From Euwallacea fornicatus (lineage: Eukaryota > Arthropoda > Insecta > Coleoptera > Curculionidae): 64,000 nucleotides of DNA. How positions within the stretch are numbered: the stretch's first letter is position 1; each line of letters starts with the position of its first letter. The translations under genes and the position numbers were made by a program. Where the stretch lies: positions 1,116,001-1,180,000 of the forward strand of contig NC_089560.1 of the NCBI RefSeq assembly GCF_040115645.1, written 5' to 3'. The notes beneath the pieces were generated by a model. It was not told where the DNA came from, ran no database searches, and saw only the letters and a program-made list of their open reading frames with translations. Shown in pieces: positions 46,043 to 58,259 of the stretch.

Positions 46043-47578
46043 TCTTAACAACGATGGATTTTTTTTTCATTTCCAATGCCGTGTAATAATTCTATGTAAA
46101 CGTCAATAAATGTTGCAATTGAAATTGCACGCACTCGATCACCCCGATACGTTGAATATGAGGAACAATCAGCTGCTTTTCGTGTTCGGCGACATCCAGT
46201 GTCCGGGATATATGGTATTCTTCATTTGGACCTTGATAACGTCAATGCGCTCATGGGAGATCATTGCACCGATCGAATTGCGCATCAAGTCTTGATCTGC
46301 AAGTTGAAGTCATTCAACGGTAAGGTCCAATGTGGAATTAGGTACGCCGATTAAAGTTTGAATACCGAAATTCTTTATTTACTTAATACTAATTCGCTAT
46401 AGGCCTGCTTTTACAAGTTATGTTGCACGCTTTATCTGAAACAAAAACATTGGATAAAAACAATGCAATGCAAGGCATTTTGCGGTCCCATCGGGAAAAT
46501 ATTTTTGTTGTTGTTCTTGAATGTAAACTGAATATTAGCAATTTCAATACGAACACATTTGTTTAAATAGACTACGATGTCCTAATTAAACTATTTGACT
46601 AAAAAAACATAAATGCATGTTGTGAATTGATTAGCGAACCAAAATAAAACCCAATATATTTTATTATTATAAGCATATTAACAAAACAAACATTTATAAC
46701 GAGCAGAGAGCACTAATAAAACAATGGATCGAGAGGTTTCAGCAAAAAACACGGGCCATTATTAATAAAACCACGTGTTAATATTATATTCAACAATATT
46801 ATCGATTCGTTTTGTTGTTTTCGTTGTAATACTGTCCACCATTTTTTAAGGGATTTTTACATGTACGTTGATCGTAAAAACAGCAATTTTGCTAACGGTC
46901 CTCTAATATATATGTTAACAGTTTTTGACTCCCTGCTTCCATCCACTCGACCTTTTTATTAAAATAGGGTATTTCCCAAACTACCCAGGAAACAAGCGGG
47001 TAGACCCGAGATAAACAAATAACTGCCTCTAGGGGAGCTGCTGCCTCAAAAATTGAGCCCAGCTTTTGTGCTTGGGGAACGGTATATGGCGGCTGTGCGA
47101 TTCAGATTTTTTTCTTACTTTTGAGCCACATTTTAAACGCAAATTGAAGCTGAAAGGAATTCAGTTCGACCGTAGTAAATTGGTTCAGATATGGAGAGCC
47201 CGATGGAAGATATTCCCAGAAGGGAATTTTTGAGATTTTTTGAGAAGCCATCGAAGTCGTATCGTCAGAGATAATTAGTTTGCGGATAATACACCGGAAA
47301 AATTTTCGTGGTCATTCTTAGAAATTGTCTGAAAAACTGACAAGGTTTCGTCGAATTACGCCCATAGATGCCGGACGACCGACATGCAGTGTCAGCTGCA
47401 TCAAGGGTCAAGGGTCATGCAAAACCTACAAAATTCCAAAATAATTTTTTTTCGAACAATTTACGTAAAGAAAACTGCTGCCTTGAAATCTCAAATGGAC
47501 AATTATCATGTACTTTTTGTTGCAAACTGTACCATCACAGGTACGTACAAGAACACTTAACAGCAGCACTAATAAGTA
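46043..47578. other. No gene recognised
   Basis: Unique-looking AT-rich sequence without supported features. Confidence 0.4.
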
Positions 47579-47641
47579 TTACAACTGTTCAAAATGGCTT
47601 TCATTTGCTTGAATGCATTTCCTTGCCCTTAATGTAAGTTG
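47579..47641 (-). pseudogene. Transposase C-terminal scrap
   Basis: The minus strand reads QLTLRARKCIQANESHFEQL then a stop at 47579-47581. This closely matches the C-terminal RQLSPRARKCIQANGSYFE found twice in the palindrome at 59940-61654. Upstream similarity is lost at about 47641. It is a relic of the same DD41D-type lineage. Confidence 0.65.
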
Positions 47642-47811
47642 CTCCTCTAGAAGATAGCTAGCTTTTGTAGACCAATAAGATATAATCGAAATGTAATTCT
47701 AAATGAGAAGCCAGCTCGCATTAAGGGTGGAGGAAATGCGAGGCAAATGGAAGCTATATAGAACCATTATTGTTTTAATGATTTATCAGTGAGTGTTGGT
47801 TGGGCTTTATA

Positions 47812-48398
47812 CAGGGTGTTTCCTAACTACGTGTAAAAAATTTAAAGGCGTAATCCTCGACTGATTTTGAGTCAAAAATGTCTAACAAACATGTCCGCAA
47901 ATGCCTTGTTTCTAAGATACTGACTTTGACGTTGACTGAAAGACGTTGAAAAAGGTTTTAAAGGTTTGGTGGTTGGGAGCTTGGTGGTTTGGAAACCTTT
48001 CCATGTAAATGCGCCTCGCTGCCAAACACTTACCATCAGCAAGGCCGCAAACAAAAACCATATTGGCCATTTCTTGATTAGCGTAATTAGGCATTTGAAA
48101 AATTTTCAAAACTGAGGTATAATCTGATTTTTGGGACACAGAACTAAATTCTTTCACTTTAGAGAGTAAAACACCAAAATAACACTGACTATCTTGTTTA
48201 TAGTAGTGGAAGTAGCGAAAAAAACTAACAATAAACAAGTTAGTAAATACCACTAAACTTTTTTCAATGTCTTTCAGTCAACACCCTGTATCTTGGAAAC
48301 AAGGCATTTGCGGACATATGTTTATTAGACATTTTTTACTCAAAATCAGTCCAGGATTACGCCTTTAAATTTTTTACACGTAGTTAGGAAACACCCTG
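47812..48398. mobile_element. Palindromic non-autonomous element (about 140-bp arms)
   Basis: The left end TA-CAGGGTGTTTCCTAACTACG at 47812 is matched by the reverse complement of the right end GTAGTTAGGAAACACCCTG-TA at 48398. Pairing continues through AATTTAAAGGCGTAATCC, CTCAAAATCAGT(C/C), TTGCGGACAT and CTTTCAGTCAAC. The centre of about 300 bp contains no recognised gene. Arm identity is high, suggesting a relatively recent insertion. Confidence 0.9.
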
Positions 48399-50603
48399 TA
48401 TAACATAGGAACTGGATCGACAAAAGTGTCAACTGAAGTCATTAAAAATTTCATGGAGGCAAATTTCGCGGAGCCGGACCTGGAATCTATTAGTTCTGTG
48501 ACAGGCATCCAACATATACTGAATCGCAAATTATACAACCAAATTTTGCGTTTGATGTACAAGGCGTTACATGAGATATGGCCAAAATAATCTACATATC
48601 ATGGTGACTGATCGAAGATCCTGATCATCGATCGGAACAGATCCAACTTGTATATTTGTGTGATTTCGAACCGTAGGGAGCTACTCTACCCCATGGTAAA
48701 ACACTCTTTACAACTGAAAGGGAGTAGTGACGAGGTCCTTTTTATTAACCTGCAAAGTTAAGGCTGTTGTCGTTCAGGGAATACCTCAGATTTGCTCGGG
48801 TATTCATTAAAGATCTCTTTTATTTTCATAGTTTCCGAACTATTGTGATATGAAAGGGATTCAAATGTGGCCCTTGAATTAATAAGGGCCCAATTTAAAC
48901 TGCATCATTCTGTATTTTGGAGTTCAGTTGTGGCTAGTTTGAATTTATGCAAATTTCACGATTTGGACCAATAAATGTTGCGGGTATGTCGTTCGTCTCG
49001 GCAAGCAAACCAAATTTTCTCTCTTCTTTTGATCTTGGCAACATAATTGATTGGCGTACGAGTATTTGAATATTCACACCGAGTATTTCAATATAAGTAT
49101 TACGAAAATATATTGGTGCCGTTGTTTACGTGATATGGTTTCTATATTATTAAACCTTCGATGTACACCTTTTGTGCATTCAGTTTGCCGCTTTGACGGA
49201 ATAATAAGGGGGTTCAACATAAATAAGATTTATTTTCTTTGCCCAGGAAAAAAGCGTAATTCTCAGCCAAGTTGATATAAAGGAAGAGGGCCAAAAGCCC
49301 TAATCTCCATCCCCATCGGGCCGTGCCTCAGCAAACACGCACAGAATTTATTTTTAGTTTTGGTCCAAAACTTTGGCAAACAAGTTCGGCCATCACGTTA
49401 AAGTGTCTAACTTTCTGGGAAAGCTTATTCCTTATTTAGGACATGATCGACTCGAACGTTTGCTTTCCTTACTCCGTATCTAAGTTATTTAAGTTTTAAG
49501 GAAATATTTAGTCAAGACCAATGTTGTCATAGGTTATTTGACATCTCTTTGCCCTTATCACGTGCCTGAAAGTTTTATGTTAAATTTCTAATGTTAAATA
49601 AAACGAGTTTCGACGTTTCGGTCCAATTAGAGCTGTCTCTAACATCTTTTCGTAGCAAAAGTTTTTGCTCCGTCACGTTACGGCGGCGGCGTCGAGTTTG
49701 GCCTGAACTTTGTTAACGTTATATTAAATTTCTGGGTCCGCAATAAGAATTCCCAACTCCATTTTCCTTCGGGAACATTTTTAATTCGATGTTTTACTCT
49801 TTGTAACCTTTTATAATTATTACTTCTGTGAAAGAACAAAGATTCATTTTGGCTGGTGCCGTTGCTTTAACGAGTGAACTACCAAAGTCCTAATTATTTA
49901 CGTCCTGCCAATACACTAAACAAAGTTAGCAGATTATCATAAAATGAGTGGGGGAAAATGATAACGTGAAGCTCGGTATGTGTTTGTTATGGCAAAAGTT
50001 AGATTGGTATTATAGTAAAAGCGGGCTCCAAATATTATGAAACTCTTAACCCAGCGGTAATGAGTTATCAAAGTTTGCAGCTTCTTTATTAGTTCGTATA
50101 ACAGCATCCTGAAATGGCCTGTTTGAGGAGGCCATTAAGGATTATGTAGGTAGATTGAACTAAAATTTAAAACAAACGGTGTTTTAGTTCCTCTCCTTAT
50201 TTTTTGCCATATTTTTTCAGACCTCAAAAGAGTTTGTGGTATTTCATATTGCAACTTGAAAACAGCAGTGATCACCATGTAGTGCTTCAAATTTAATTTT
50301 AGGTATACTACTTGCAATGTTTTTTACTACCGACTTCCTGAAGTTCTAAAATATTTTCGAAAGTTTTATAGCATTATTTTATAGACAAGGGGGACCTTCC
50401 TGGCCTTCACCGGAAAACCGTTCCAGGTAGGAATATCGAACAGAAACTACATACCTTCAGGTTGATCCTAAAAAAGATCATTTTCATGTGTAAACTTTTT
50501 CCAGGTTTTTTCATGCTTACTCTGCAATATGGTCTCGTTCGTCAAGTAAACTTCTCCATCGGGGATGACAGCCCCCATACAGTATGTGTATACACACCTT
50601 TAC
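48399..50603. other. No gene recognised
   Basis: Mostly unique sequence. A motif AGTTTCGACGTTTCGGTCC near 49610 recalls sequences often seen in Penelope-like retroelements, but is too short to call. Confidence 0.4.
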
Positions 50604-52656
50604 AGTGTCCATGTAAAGCGTAAAGGTGTGATTGAATATTATTCAAAAACGGGACGTTGTACGAAAAAAAGTTTCAAATAAAAGTTTTCCGGTAAAGGCG
50701 AGGACATGTAATGAAGACAATGACTTAAAACGACATTTTAAGCTCGTTTCAGGGACAGCTTTTTTTCATATGACAACTCCGTATTTTTCAGAGATCCTCG
50801 TAGATCTTCAAAAAATGAATATCTTTGTTTGAACAATTTTTTTATTAAAAATTTTGTCGACTATTTTTGACTGTTCTCCAATTTTTGAAACAGTCGAAAT
50901 TATTACATTTCTTTTGCTAGAAAAGTTTTGCAAACCAGCATTCTGTTTAAAATTCATAATAATACTTCTAACCAATCAAAAAAAAATTATTTCTATGGAT
51001 TTTTTTATTTGGCAAATTAATTTAAAATCCTGTTTTGAGAAACTTATGGAACCAAATGTTCAATAGAATTTCCTTCCTGCTTCAAAAACGTCTCAACTTT
51101 TATTCGAAAAGAATTGTTTGCTCTGCGCATCATCTCCCCGTTTATCAATTGACAAGCAGTTTCAATTCTCCTTTTCATATCGTCTGCAGTTGTTGGTTCT
51201 TCTGCGTAAACTTTGTCCCTTAAAAAACCCCAGAGTAGAAAATCTGGTAAGGTCAGATCAGGCGATCTAGGAGGCCAATTCACTGGATCCCCCGGTCCAA
51301 TCCATCGATTTGGATACGTTTCATTCCGAACCTCAAGGGATATTTTAGACAAGTCGGCTGAACAGCTGTCATACTGACACCACATCACCTGTCTAATCGC
51401 AAGTGGATCGTTTTCTACCAATTCGGGAAGAGTATTATGCAAAAAAATTGCGCAATATTTTTCCATTTAAGTTTTCTTTAATGAAAAAATGTTCAATTAA
51501 TTGTTCCCCAATAATACCGCACCATACATTCACTGAGCATGGTCTTTCATGTTCAGTTTTTCCAAGCCAATGTGGGTTTACAGCAATCCAAAAATGCAAA
51601 TTACGGCTATTCACTGCACCACGGTGCAGTGAATGTGGATTTGTCCAAAAACAAAATGTTGGAGAAGAAATTTGCATTTTGATTTAATTGCTGCCTTGCC
51701 CAATTACAAAAATTGACTTAATTTTCAAAATCAGTTCCATGGAGTTCCTGATGCAAAGAAACGTGTTAAGAATGGTATTCATTCACATTTAAAATTCTTT
51801 GGACACTTGTCTTTGATATTCTTGAGTCAGCAACAATTTGACGACAACTTATACGAGGATCGAAGGCAATAGCTGCAAGACTTGCTATTTGATTGTCTTC
51901 ATGTGTTGCACTTCGGAAGCGTTTTTTTGTTTTCAATGTTTTTGTTTCCTTGAAATTTTTAATGACACTGTTGAAAGTCGTCCAACAGGGAACCTTTTCA
52001 TCCGGAAATCTTTCAGCATAAAGTTATACTGTCCGAGTAACATTTCTTCCACCCTCTCCATAAATAAAACCATTTTTATTTTTTATCCAAATTGCAGCGA
52101 TCCATTTCAATTATTGAATTTTGAAATGAAAGGAATAATTTTTGAATAATTTCACACAAAACGATTAGATTAATTGTCGAAAAAAGAATATCGATTTCCA
52201 GTAGACTTTGTTATATAAACTCTGAGAAGAGGAAATTTATGAAAATATTTTTCTCATAGATTTTTTTTTAGTTTGAAACAAAAGGATTGTTAGGAGTCTT
52301 AAACAAAATATGCATCGAAAACTTTTCTAAAAAAAAAAATGCAATCATTTCTACTAATTCAAAAATTTGACAAAAAGCAAAGATAACTCCGCAGCAAAAC
52401 GTCTAATAAAAAAATTTCTCAAATAAAACATATTTATTTTTTGAAGGTCTAAAGGATCTGCAAAACAAATACGGGGTTGCCGTTTGACAACAAAAAAGTT
52501 GCCCTTGAAATGACCTTAAAATGACGTTTTGGCTAAAAATCACTGTCTTCATAAAATGTCCTCCTCTTTACCGGACAACTTTTATTCGAAACTTTTTTTC
52601 ATATAACGTACCGTTTTTGAGTAACCTTCAATCGCAGCTTTAAATGGGACACCCTG
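50604..52656 (-). mobile_element. DD41D-type element with about 250-bp inverted termini
   Basis: The left end TA-CAGTGTCCATGTAAAGCG and the right end, reverse-complemented from 52656, TA-CAGGGTGTCCCATTTAAAG pair on through TCAAAAACGG, GAAAAAAAGTTTC.AATAAAA, CCGGTAAAG, GACATTTTA/GACATGTAA and AGATC...AGA.CTTCAAAAAAT. Arms run about 50604-50860 and 52395-52656. TA flanks both ends. A minus-strand transposase pseudogene with all domains fills the interior. Length 2,053 bp. Confidence 0.88.
51044..52105 (-). pseudogene. DD41D-type transposase pseudogene, all domains traceable
   Basis: Minus strand, in order: IYGEGGRNVTRTV and LYAERFPDEKVPCWTTFNSV (helix-turn-helix); FRSATHEDNQIASLAAIAFD, then VADSRISKTSVQRILNVNEY (second helix pair); ILFLDKSTFTA (first catalytic Asp); FWIAVNPHWLGKTE and NVWCGIIGEQLIEHFFI; VMWCQYDSCSA (second Asp, with the usual DGAPPH replaced); WIGPGDPVNWPPRSPDLT and LPDFLLWGFLRDKVYAEEP (third Asp); and C-terminal EGNSIEHLVP with stop at 51044-51046. 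The last two Asps are 41 residues apart. At least three stops or frameshifts occur, so it is inactive. It is the most complete copy of this lineage in the window. Confidence 0.87.
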
Positions 52657-52658
52657 TA

Positions 52659-54149
52659 TAGTCGTCCGGTAATATACTATTTACCAATAAATGAGTTTCG
52701 AATGACGTTTTGATGCCGTAATTCGTTGCCAGTACAATACTTGATGATTAGACGGTAATTAGTGTTGTTAATTTGGCGAAAAATTAAAACAAGACGATCA
52801 AGGAACATGCAGAGTGTTTTAGTGGCCGCAATAGGGCGCAGCGAACGTACCAACCTCTATCATTTGTTAACTTAAGTCTTACGTTAGATTAGGGGTTTCA
52901 TGGCATTGTTCTGGTGTGGAAAAGCAATTCCAGAACCTACCATTCTTCCTTATCTGAAACGTAATCGCAATGCTGTACGACTAACTAGAACCATTATGAA
53001 GAAAGGGAGGACATTGAGCCTTGACAGGAATACTTCTAAGAGATTTTAGAGAAAATCTATAGGAGGAGCCCTGTTTCTATCTATTAAATCGTAGTCTATA
53101 ATATTATACTCTGTTCCTATGCTCAATATATCAACGAGACAACATATGCAAAGGAACATAAATAGGGATATGCTGAAAAAGATATGGGACACTAAACCGG
53201 CTGAAATGCTTAGGTTTTCTAATAGCAAGAGAACAGCAAAGGAAATTGACAAACGGAAGTATTTCCTGTAGGGAAAAACCTTTGAATGCTTACCATCCTT
53301 ATCGAGTAAAATCAGCCCGGATACCAGATCTAAGTTCGCTTGATTTCGCTTTAATTAAATATATACGCAATTTCTAGTGAGCGTTTAAATTGATTTTAGA
53401 ACAGCTTAATCGCATTATTTGCTATTAAAGAGGGTTTAATGGGATTTCATACATTTTCCATCTACCACAATATGGTTTTAAAATTGCTACATTTAGCCCT
53501 AATTGCTTGAAGGGCACGTGGCTGGGTATAAATATAAATGAACGTCGCACGCGAAACTTAAATTTTAACCCGTTTCCTCGAACTTGCTATCACTTTATCG
53601 AAAACTGTCTTGAAATGCATTCTGAGAATAACAACGTCTATTTCCATTATTTTTAAAACGAGAAATATCCACTTAAATCATTTTGATCTGAGATCTTAAT
53701 GTGTGCATTTTCTTCTGGTACTCAAAAATTAGAATAGTTCAATATTTATCTCACTCAGTTTGAATAATTTCGCAATTTTTCATACCGCTGAATAATAATT
53801 AATTATTTTTGTATCTTAGCATGAATGCAGGAAGGCTGTCTTCCGTAATTTATTCAACGCATTCGACTACATCTGCTCCTCAGTGTATCTTGATAAGGTT
53901 TTGAGGGATTCGTTGTCGGGCAACTATCTTAAGATGATAGAAATTATTTGAGTAATAGCACTTAAATCCCCTAATAAAGGGTAACTGGATTGGATGGGAG
54001 GCAACTTACAAAGGAAGGAGAAAGTAATTGAGGAGCGGCGGAATGTTTAGAAAGTTGAGGATTAGATGGAAACAGTGAAGTGTGACGATTCGGGAATAAA
54101 CAAGGGAATAAAATTGAAGCGGGACGTTAACTTGAATTGATATCGCATA
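52659..54149. other. No gene recognised
   Basis: AT-rich sequence with no supported feature. Confidence 0.4.
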
Positions 54150-54305
54150 CAGATCGAGGAAGAGAAGAGAGAAAATGACAAGCGGCAGGATGCCGCGAAG
54201 GAAGAGAGGAAAGGGGATATGGCAGAGAGTGACAAATGCGAGATAGAAAAAGAGGTTAAGCTAAAAGTTGAGAAGATGAAATTGGAAGAGACAAGGTGGA
54301 AGTAA
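54150..54305 (+). pseudogene. Charged coiled-coil coding remnant, origin unknown
   Basis: Fifty-one codons read QIEEEKRENDKRQDAAKEER, then GDMAESDKCEIEKEVKLKVE and KMKLEETRWK before a stop. Composition is purine-rich and strongly Glu/Lys. It resembles the charged coiled-coil region of some insect retroelement gag-like proteins, but no nucleocapsid or polymerase motif is nearby. It could also be a decayed exon or simple purine-rich DNA. Confidence 0.25.
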
Positions 54306-56546
54306 ATGTGGGATGATGATAAAATATAAAGGGAAAGAAAATATTTTGAGGAAATACAGAAGTCAGTTAACAAGAGCGACGAAGTGCATGGATTGCAGTG
54401 CAATAAAACAGCAGCAGCAAGACGTCCAAGGAGCAAATGAAACCTCTGGAGGACCATTTAAGGGGAACATTGAGTTTTGAAATAGAGCGTACTAAAAAGG
54501 CGTAAAAACTGTGACCCGCCCCTGCTGGACTAACCGCCTAACTTCAACTTGCAGACATTTTTTGAATATCAATCATCGGATGCCCCCTTATTGTCCCACT
54601 CCCGTTGGAAATTCACGCAAACCGTCCAGCATTCACACCAGTTCATTCGACCAAAAGTCCTATCCATCTCACCGGCAAATTATCTTCACAGTTTCTTGTA
54701 TTGCGCAAAACTCATTATGTGAAACCCCCATCCGGAAAGCCGACGGCGATAATCCTCATAATTTACAATCCCAAACCAAAATGAGTTTCGCAGTTTCTTT
54801 GGGCCCTTTCATGTACGATTAGCGACCTAATCCTTTAACTAGTTAACGTTTTGTGAGTGTAATGGTCGCTGGCAAAGTGAATCCGGAATCCTGCTCGTAT
54901 ATTTCTTCCTGCATGCCCGGTTTGCGGCTAGACCGGCTCTATGAATGGATATTTCCAGGGACGTTTAGCGCCGCATTTTCCAGGAATAAGCCATAAACCG
55001 GTCAAAATACTGGTTTGCATTATCTTGGAACTCTATATTCCTGCGACCGCAACTGACATTTACTAGGATACTACAGTATCTTGCGTTAAGTGGCTACCCG
55101 CTTTGTTTCAATAAGATCCGAAGTTGCAAGAAACTTTGTAGACAATGCAAAAATCAATCGGCTCTTGTAAAATTGTTTGCCCGTGAATTCTCTCTCAAGG
55201 AGCGATTCGCCACAGCTGTGCCTCTTTTGTGGAACTTTCGAATGGAGACAGCACAGTACATTTTAGTCTTTTTGCTCAATTATTCTTCGTATATCGGAGA
55301 CTTGTCTGCATTTACTTCCGCTAGTAATGGTAAACATATGAGCTTAAAATGCACTTTTATTCCTTGCATGCGGGTTTCTCGTGCACGTGTTTTTTCCCAA
55401 CATGATTGACACTCTGTGTATGGCGGATTAGGCTAGTGATCCATTAATTCATAATATCATCGTGACCCGAATAAAAGACGATTAAGCATATATACAGGCG
55501 AAATCTTCACGCACCACAAAAATGTTTCGGCTAAAACCCGCTAGGCAGGCGAAGCTTTATATGAATCCAAGAAAATCTTTCTCGTAATTTGACAAATGTC
55601 TGTTTTGTATTTCTGCTCTTTATGTGGGTTTCCTGTGCGATGCGGAACCAGAAAAAGTAAAATACTGCTTTTGAATTCGCTCGCGACAGACCTTGATAAA
55701 TGACAAAACGACTCCTAATATTGTGCAGAAATACACTAAGCGATGTATGTTTTTCTTTCTAATGGGTTTGCTACAGTTTATATTAGCGCATTTCGCGATC
55801 AATTTCAGTTCTTTCAATTATTTTGACACCCGAGAAGGATTTATGAGTTCTGTTCGTTGTACCGCTGAGTCACATGTGGCAAGTTCGCGCTTACGAGCCG
55901 GGTCGACTTGCGGTACCCTCGTGTTCCGTGACAGTGGGCGTTTCAATGAATGCGGACAACATCCCGGAAATGGAAAGTTCTCGCCGAAAGGTTGTACCTA
56001 TCCCTATCAGTCGATTTTCGAAAATTTACCCCTACGGAAATGGAGCTCTTCAAAATTCGATGGCGAAAATGGTGTTTTCCAAATGGCTTTCCCTCCAGCT
56101 GATGAAATTTAAAGAAATTGGTGGCGAACCGAACCGTTTTCCAGAAAAACGCCAACTTGGCAAAGGGCGCATCATACAAAAACCCAATTTTGCAAAAAAA
56201 CTTACGAAAAGTTGAAAATCGAAGTTGAGCTTTCATGATAATTCAACATGAGTGCCATTAACTCTTGCACACCCTTGAGCTCGACGTAGAGAAGACTGTT
56301 GCACTCTCCATTATACCTGGACATTATTTCTCATTTGATGACAATCAAAATGGATTCTTTCCAATAATTCTTTTCTGGTCTTTACTGGAGGAGCATATAA
56401 AGTATTGGCCATAATTATGGCAATTTTTAAAATTGATTTATTTTTTTTTTTAATCGAAGAGGCAAATGCGCCACCCGGTACAAACCCCCATTATTGAACT
56501 GCCCTTACTTATCAGAGAAAAAGAATGTATTATCTCTTCGTATATT
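54306..56546. other. No gene recognised
   Basis: Moderate GC. Overlapping frames of 97-139 codons at 55.69-56.24 kb run on both strands without recognisable motifs, so none is called. Confidence 0.4.
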
Positions 56547-57323
56547 CCCTGGTATAAACAAATTTGTATTCCTATGTTGGCCAAAATTATTGTAACTATT
56601 TATTTCCTCGTGTTTTTCCAGAAATTTTTGCTTCTCTGTTCTCGTATTCATTTCGATTATTATTTAGTGAATATTCCGTCATGGCTCGAAGTAAAACGTG
56701 TAGTGGTGACATCAGAACCGCAGTGGTGAATTTTTATATGGAAGGTCTCAGGCAAATCCAAATAGTCAAAAATGTACATCTTCATAAATCGACAGCGTCA
56801 AAAATTATCAAATAATTTATTTATGCTGCTGGTATAATACTATTAAGAAACACTGGTAGACCAAGAAAATCCCCCAAGCAATTGAACCGAAAAATTTTAA
56901 ATATTGCGAAAGGAAGTCCTTTCCCATGTTCAACGAAAATCCTCAGTGAAATCGACCAAACAGGACCATCTGGCCTTTCGAGTCGAACACTAAGGCGAAG
57001 ACTTTGTGAAAATGGCTTAAATAGTTATAGACCTGCCAAAAGGCCTTTTCTCAAACCACATTCACTGCACACCAAATGATTGGAAAAGGGCCGTATTTAG
57101 TGACGACTCTAAGTTTAATTTATTTAGAAGTGATGGTGTGATTCACGTAAGACGACCTAAAGGCCAAAGATTAGATCCAAAGTATACTTGTCCCATTGTG
57201 AAACATGGCGAAAGATCTGTAGTGGCGCGGGGGTGCTTTTCGTCATTTGGTATGGTCCTCTACACAAAATTGAGGGAAGAATGGACAAGTTTATATACAC
57301 AGATATTTTTTTAAGTACGTTTT

Positions 57324-57688
57324 AAGGGGAGATTAGTCGGTTAGCAGCAAAGTACCGGAGTAGAATTGAGGGCCACCCGAACCCCCCGGCCTCCAACTTA
57401 TTAAATGATAATCGGGAGAGAAGACTCAAAAGAGCCATACCGAAGGATCTGCCGGAGAGGTTCTAGAATCGCTTATAGAATTATTTTATTTTATTTGTTG
57501 TTTTGTTCTTACTTTCGCTTGTCAGCAATGTTTGAAATTGAATATTAAGTCACATCGTTAAAAATCGTATGCGACTACTGAGCTGTGCTACGAGTACAGA
57601 TTAATTTAAGTTTAATGTTTTATCTGATCTTCTGAATGCTTTCCGATTTGCGAATGTAAGCAGATTGTAGACAGTTACGGGGGAAAAA
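57324..57688 (+). mobile_element. 5'-truncated Jockey-type LINE with target-site duplication
   Basis: An 11-bp sequence AAGTACGTTTT occurs at 57313-57323 and again at 57689-57699, directly flanking the insert. The 3' end runs into a short A tract (about 57684-57690). Inside are the last 46 codons of a LINE reverse-transcriptase protein and about 220 bp of 3' untranslated sequence. Truncation at the 5' end plus a poly(A)-like tail and direct repeats are classic for target-primed reverse transcription. Confidence 0.9.
57326..57466 (+). pseudogene. LINE ORF2 C-terminus (Jockey clade)
   Basis: The frame reads GEISRLAAKYRSRIEGHPNP and NLLNDNRERRLKRAIPKDLP before the stop at 57464-57466. The Y..R...HPN.LA..LL......RRLKR..P.DL pattern is the well-known C-terminal ending of Jockey-clade insect LINE polyproteins. 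No reverse transcriptase motifs remain, because the copy is 5' truncated. The frame itself is uninterrupted, suggesting the insertion is younger than the host Tc1 copy. Confidence 0.85.
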
Positions 57689-58259
57689 AAGTACGTTTTG
57701 GAACCCTATACACACGAGGAGGAGGAGGTCACGTCGCTCAAATTCACCTTTCAACGATCCAAAGCATGCTTCCGAATTGGTCAAAGAGTGGTTAGAACAG
57801 TGAAAAATACCTGTTATGAAGTAGCCGTCTTAAAGTCCCGATCTCTATTCGATTGAAAACTTATGGAAAAGCTTGGACCGGAAAATTCCGGACCGAAAAG
57901 TTAAAAATGCCACGGAACTATTCAAATTACTATCAAAAGCCTGGTCGAAAATGGATCCAGCTATAATTGAAAAATTAATTAATTCTATGCCAAACAGTAT
58001 GGCAGATGTAGTGAGTCCTAAAGGATATTACACTAAATATTATTCATTTGATTTATTTTTCATTGTTATAGTTAATTATTTAAGCATAAAAATTTAATCA
58101 CAACAATTTTGGCCAGCATAGAAACACAATTTGTTTATACCAGTGATTATAAGAAGAGATAATATATTCCTTTTCTCCGATAAGTAAAATTAGTTCTATG
58201 AAGGATGTATGTACATGGTGGCGCATTTGTCCCGTTGATTTAAACCTAAATATAAATCA

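Larger units (their letters stand above)
56681..58097 (+). pseudogene. Tc1-like transposase pseudogene, split by a LINE
   Basis: From ATG 56681: MARSKTCSGDIRTAVVNFYM, then ASKIIK and a stop. It continues NTGRPRKSPKQLNRKILNIA, TLRRRLCENGLNSYRPAKRP (DNA-binding region and linker), then after a frameshift AVFSDDSKFNLFRSDG (first catalytic Asp), VRRPKGQRLDP and VKHGERSVV. The LINE interrupts the frame near 57323. Beyond it, NDPKHASELVKEWLEQ follows the second Asp, and SPDLYSIENLWKS holds the Glu, 34 residues on (DD34E). The C-terminus is INSMPNSMADVVSPKGYYTK. Multiple stops make it inactive. Confidence 0.85.
56547..58145 (+). mobile_element. Tc1-like element (DD34E) with a nested LINE
   Basis: The left terminus CCCTGGTATAAACAAATT near 56547 and the right, reverse-complemented from 58145, CACTGGTATAAACAAATT pair for about 45 bp, including GTTGGCCAAAATT/GCTGGCCAAAATT. 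A broken transposase lies between, interrupted by a 365-bp LINE fragment at 57324-57688. The TA duplications are not clear at either end, in keeping with age. Confidence 0.8.

Noticed and set aside
49604..49655. AGTTTCGACGTTTCGGTCC motif reminiscent of Penelope-like elements
   Set aside because: Only a short motif; no reverse transcriptase or GIY-YIG segment nearby.
54062..54457. 131-codon Ser/Leu/Phe-rich frame on the minus strand
   Set aside because: It is the antisense of purine-rich sequence; composition explains the open frame.
55693..56236. Overlapping frames of 97-139 codons on both strands
   Set aside because: No recognisable domain, several frames open at once, and no splice or promoter context; chance openness in a moderately GC-rich patch is more likely. 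A homology search could change this.
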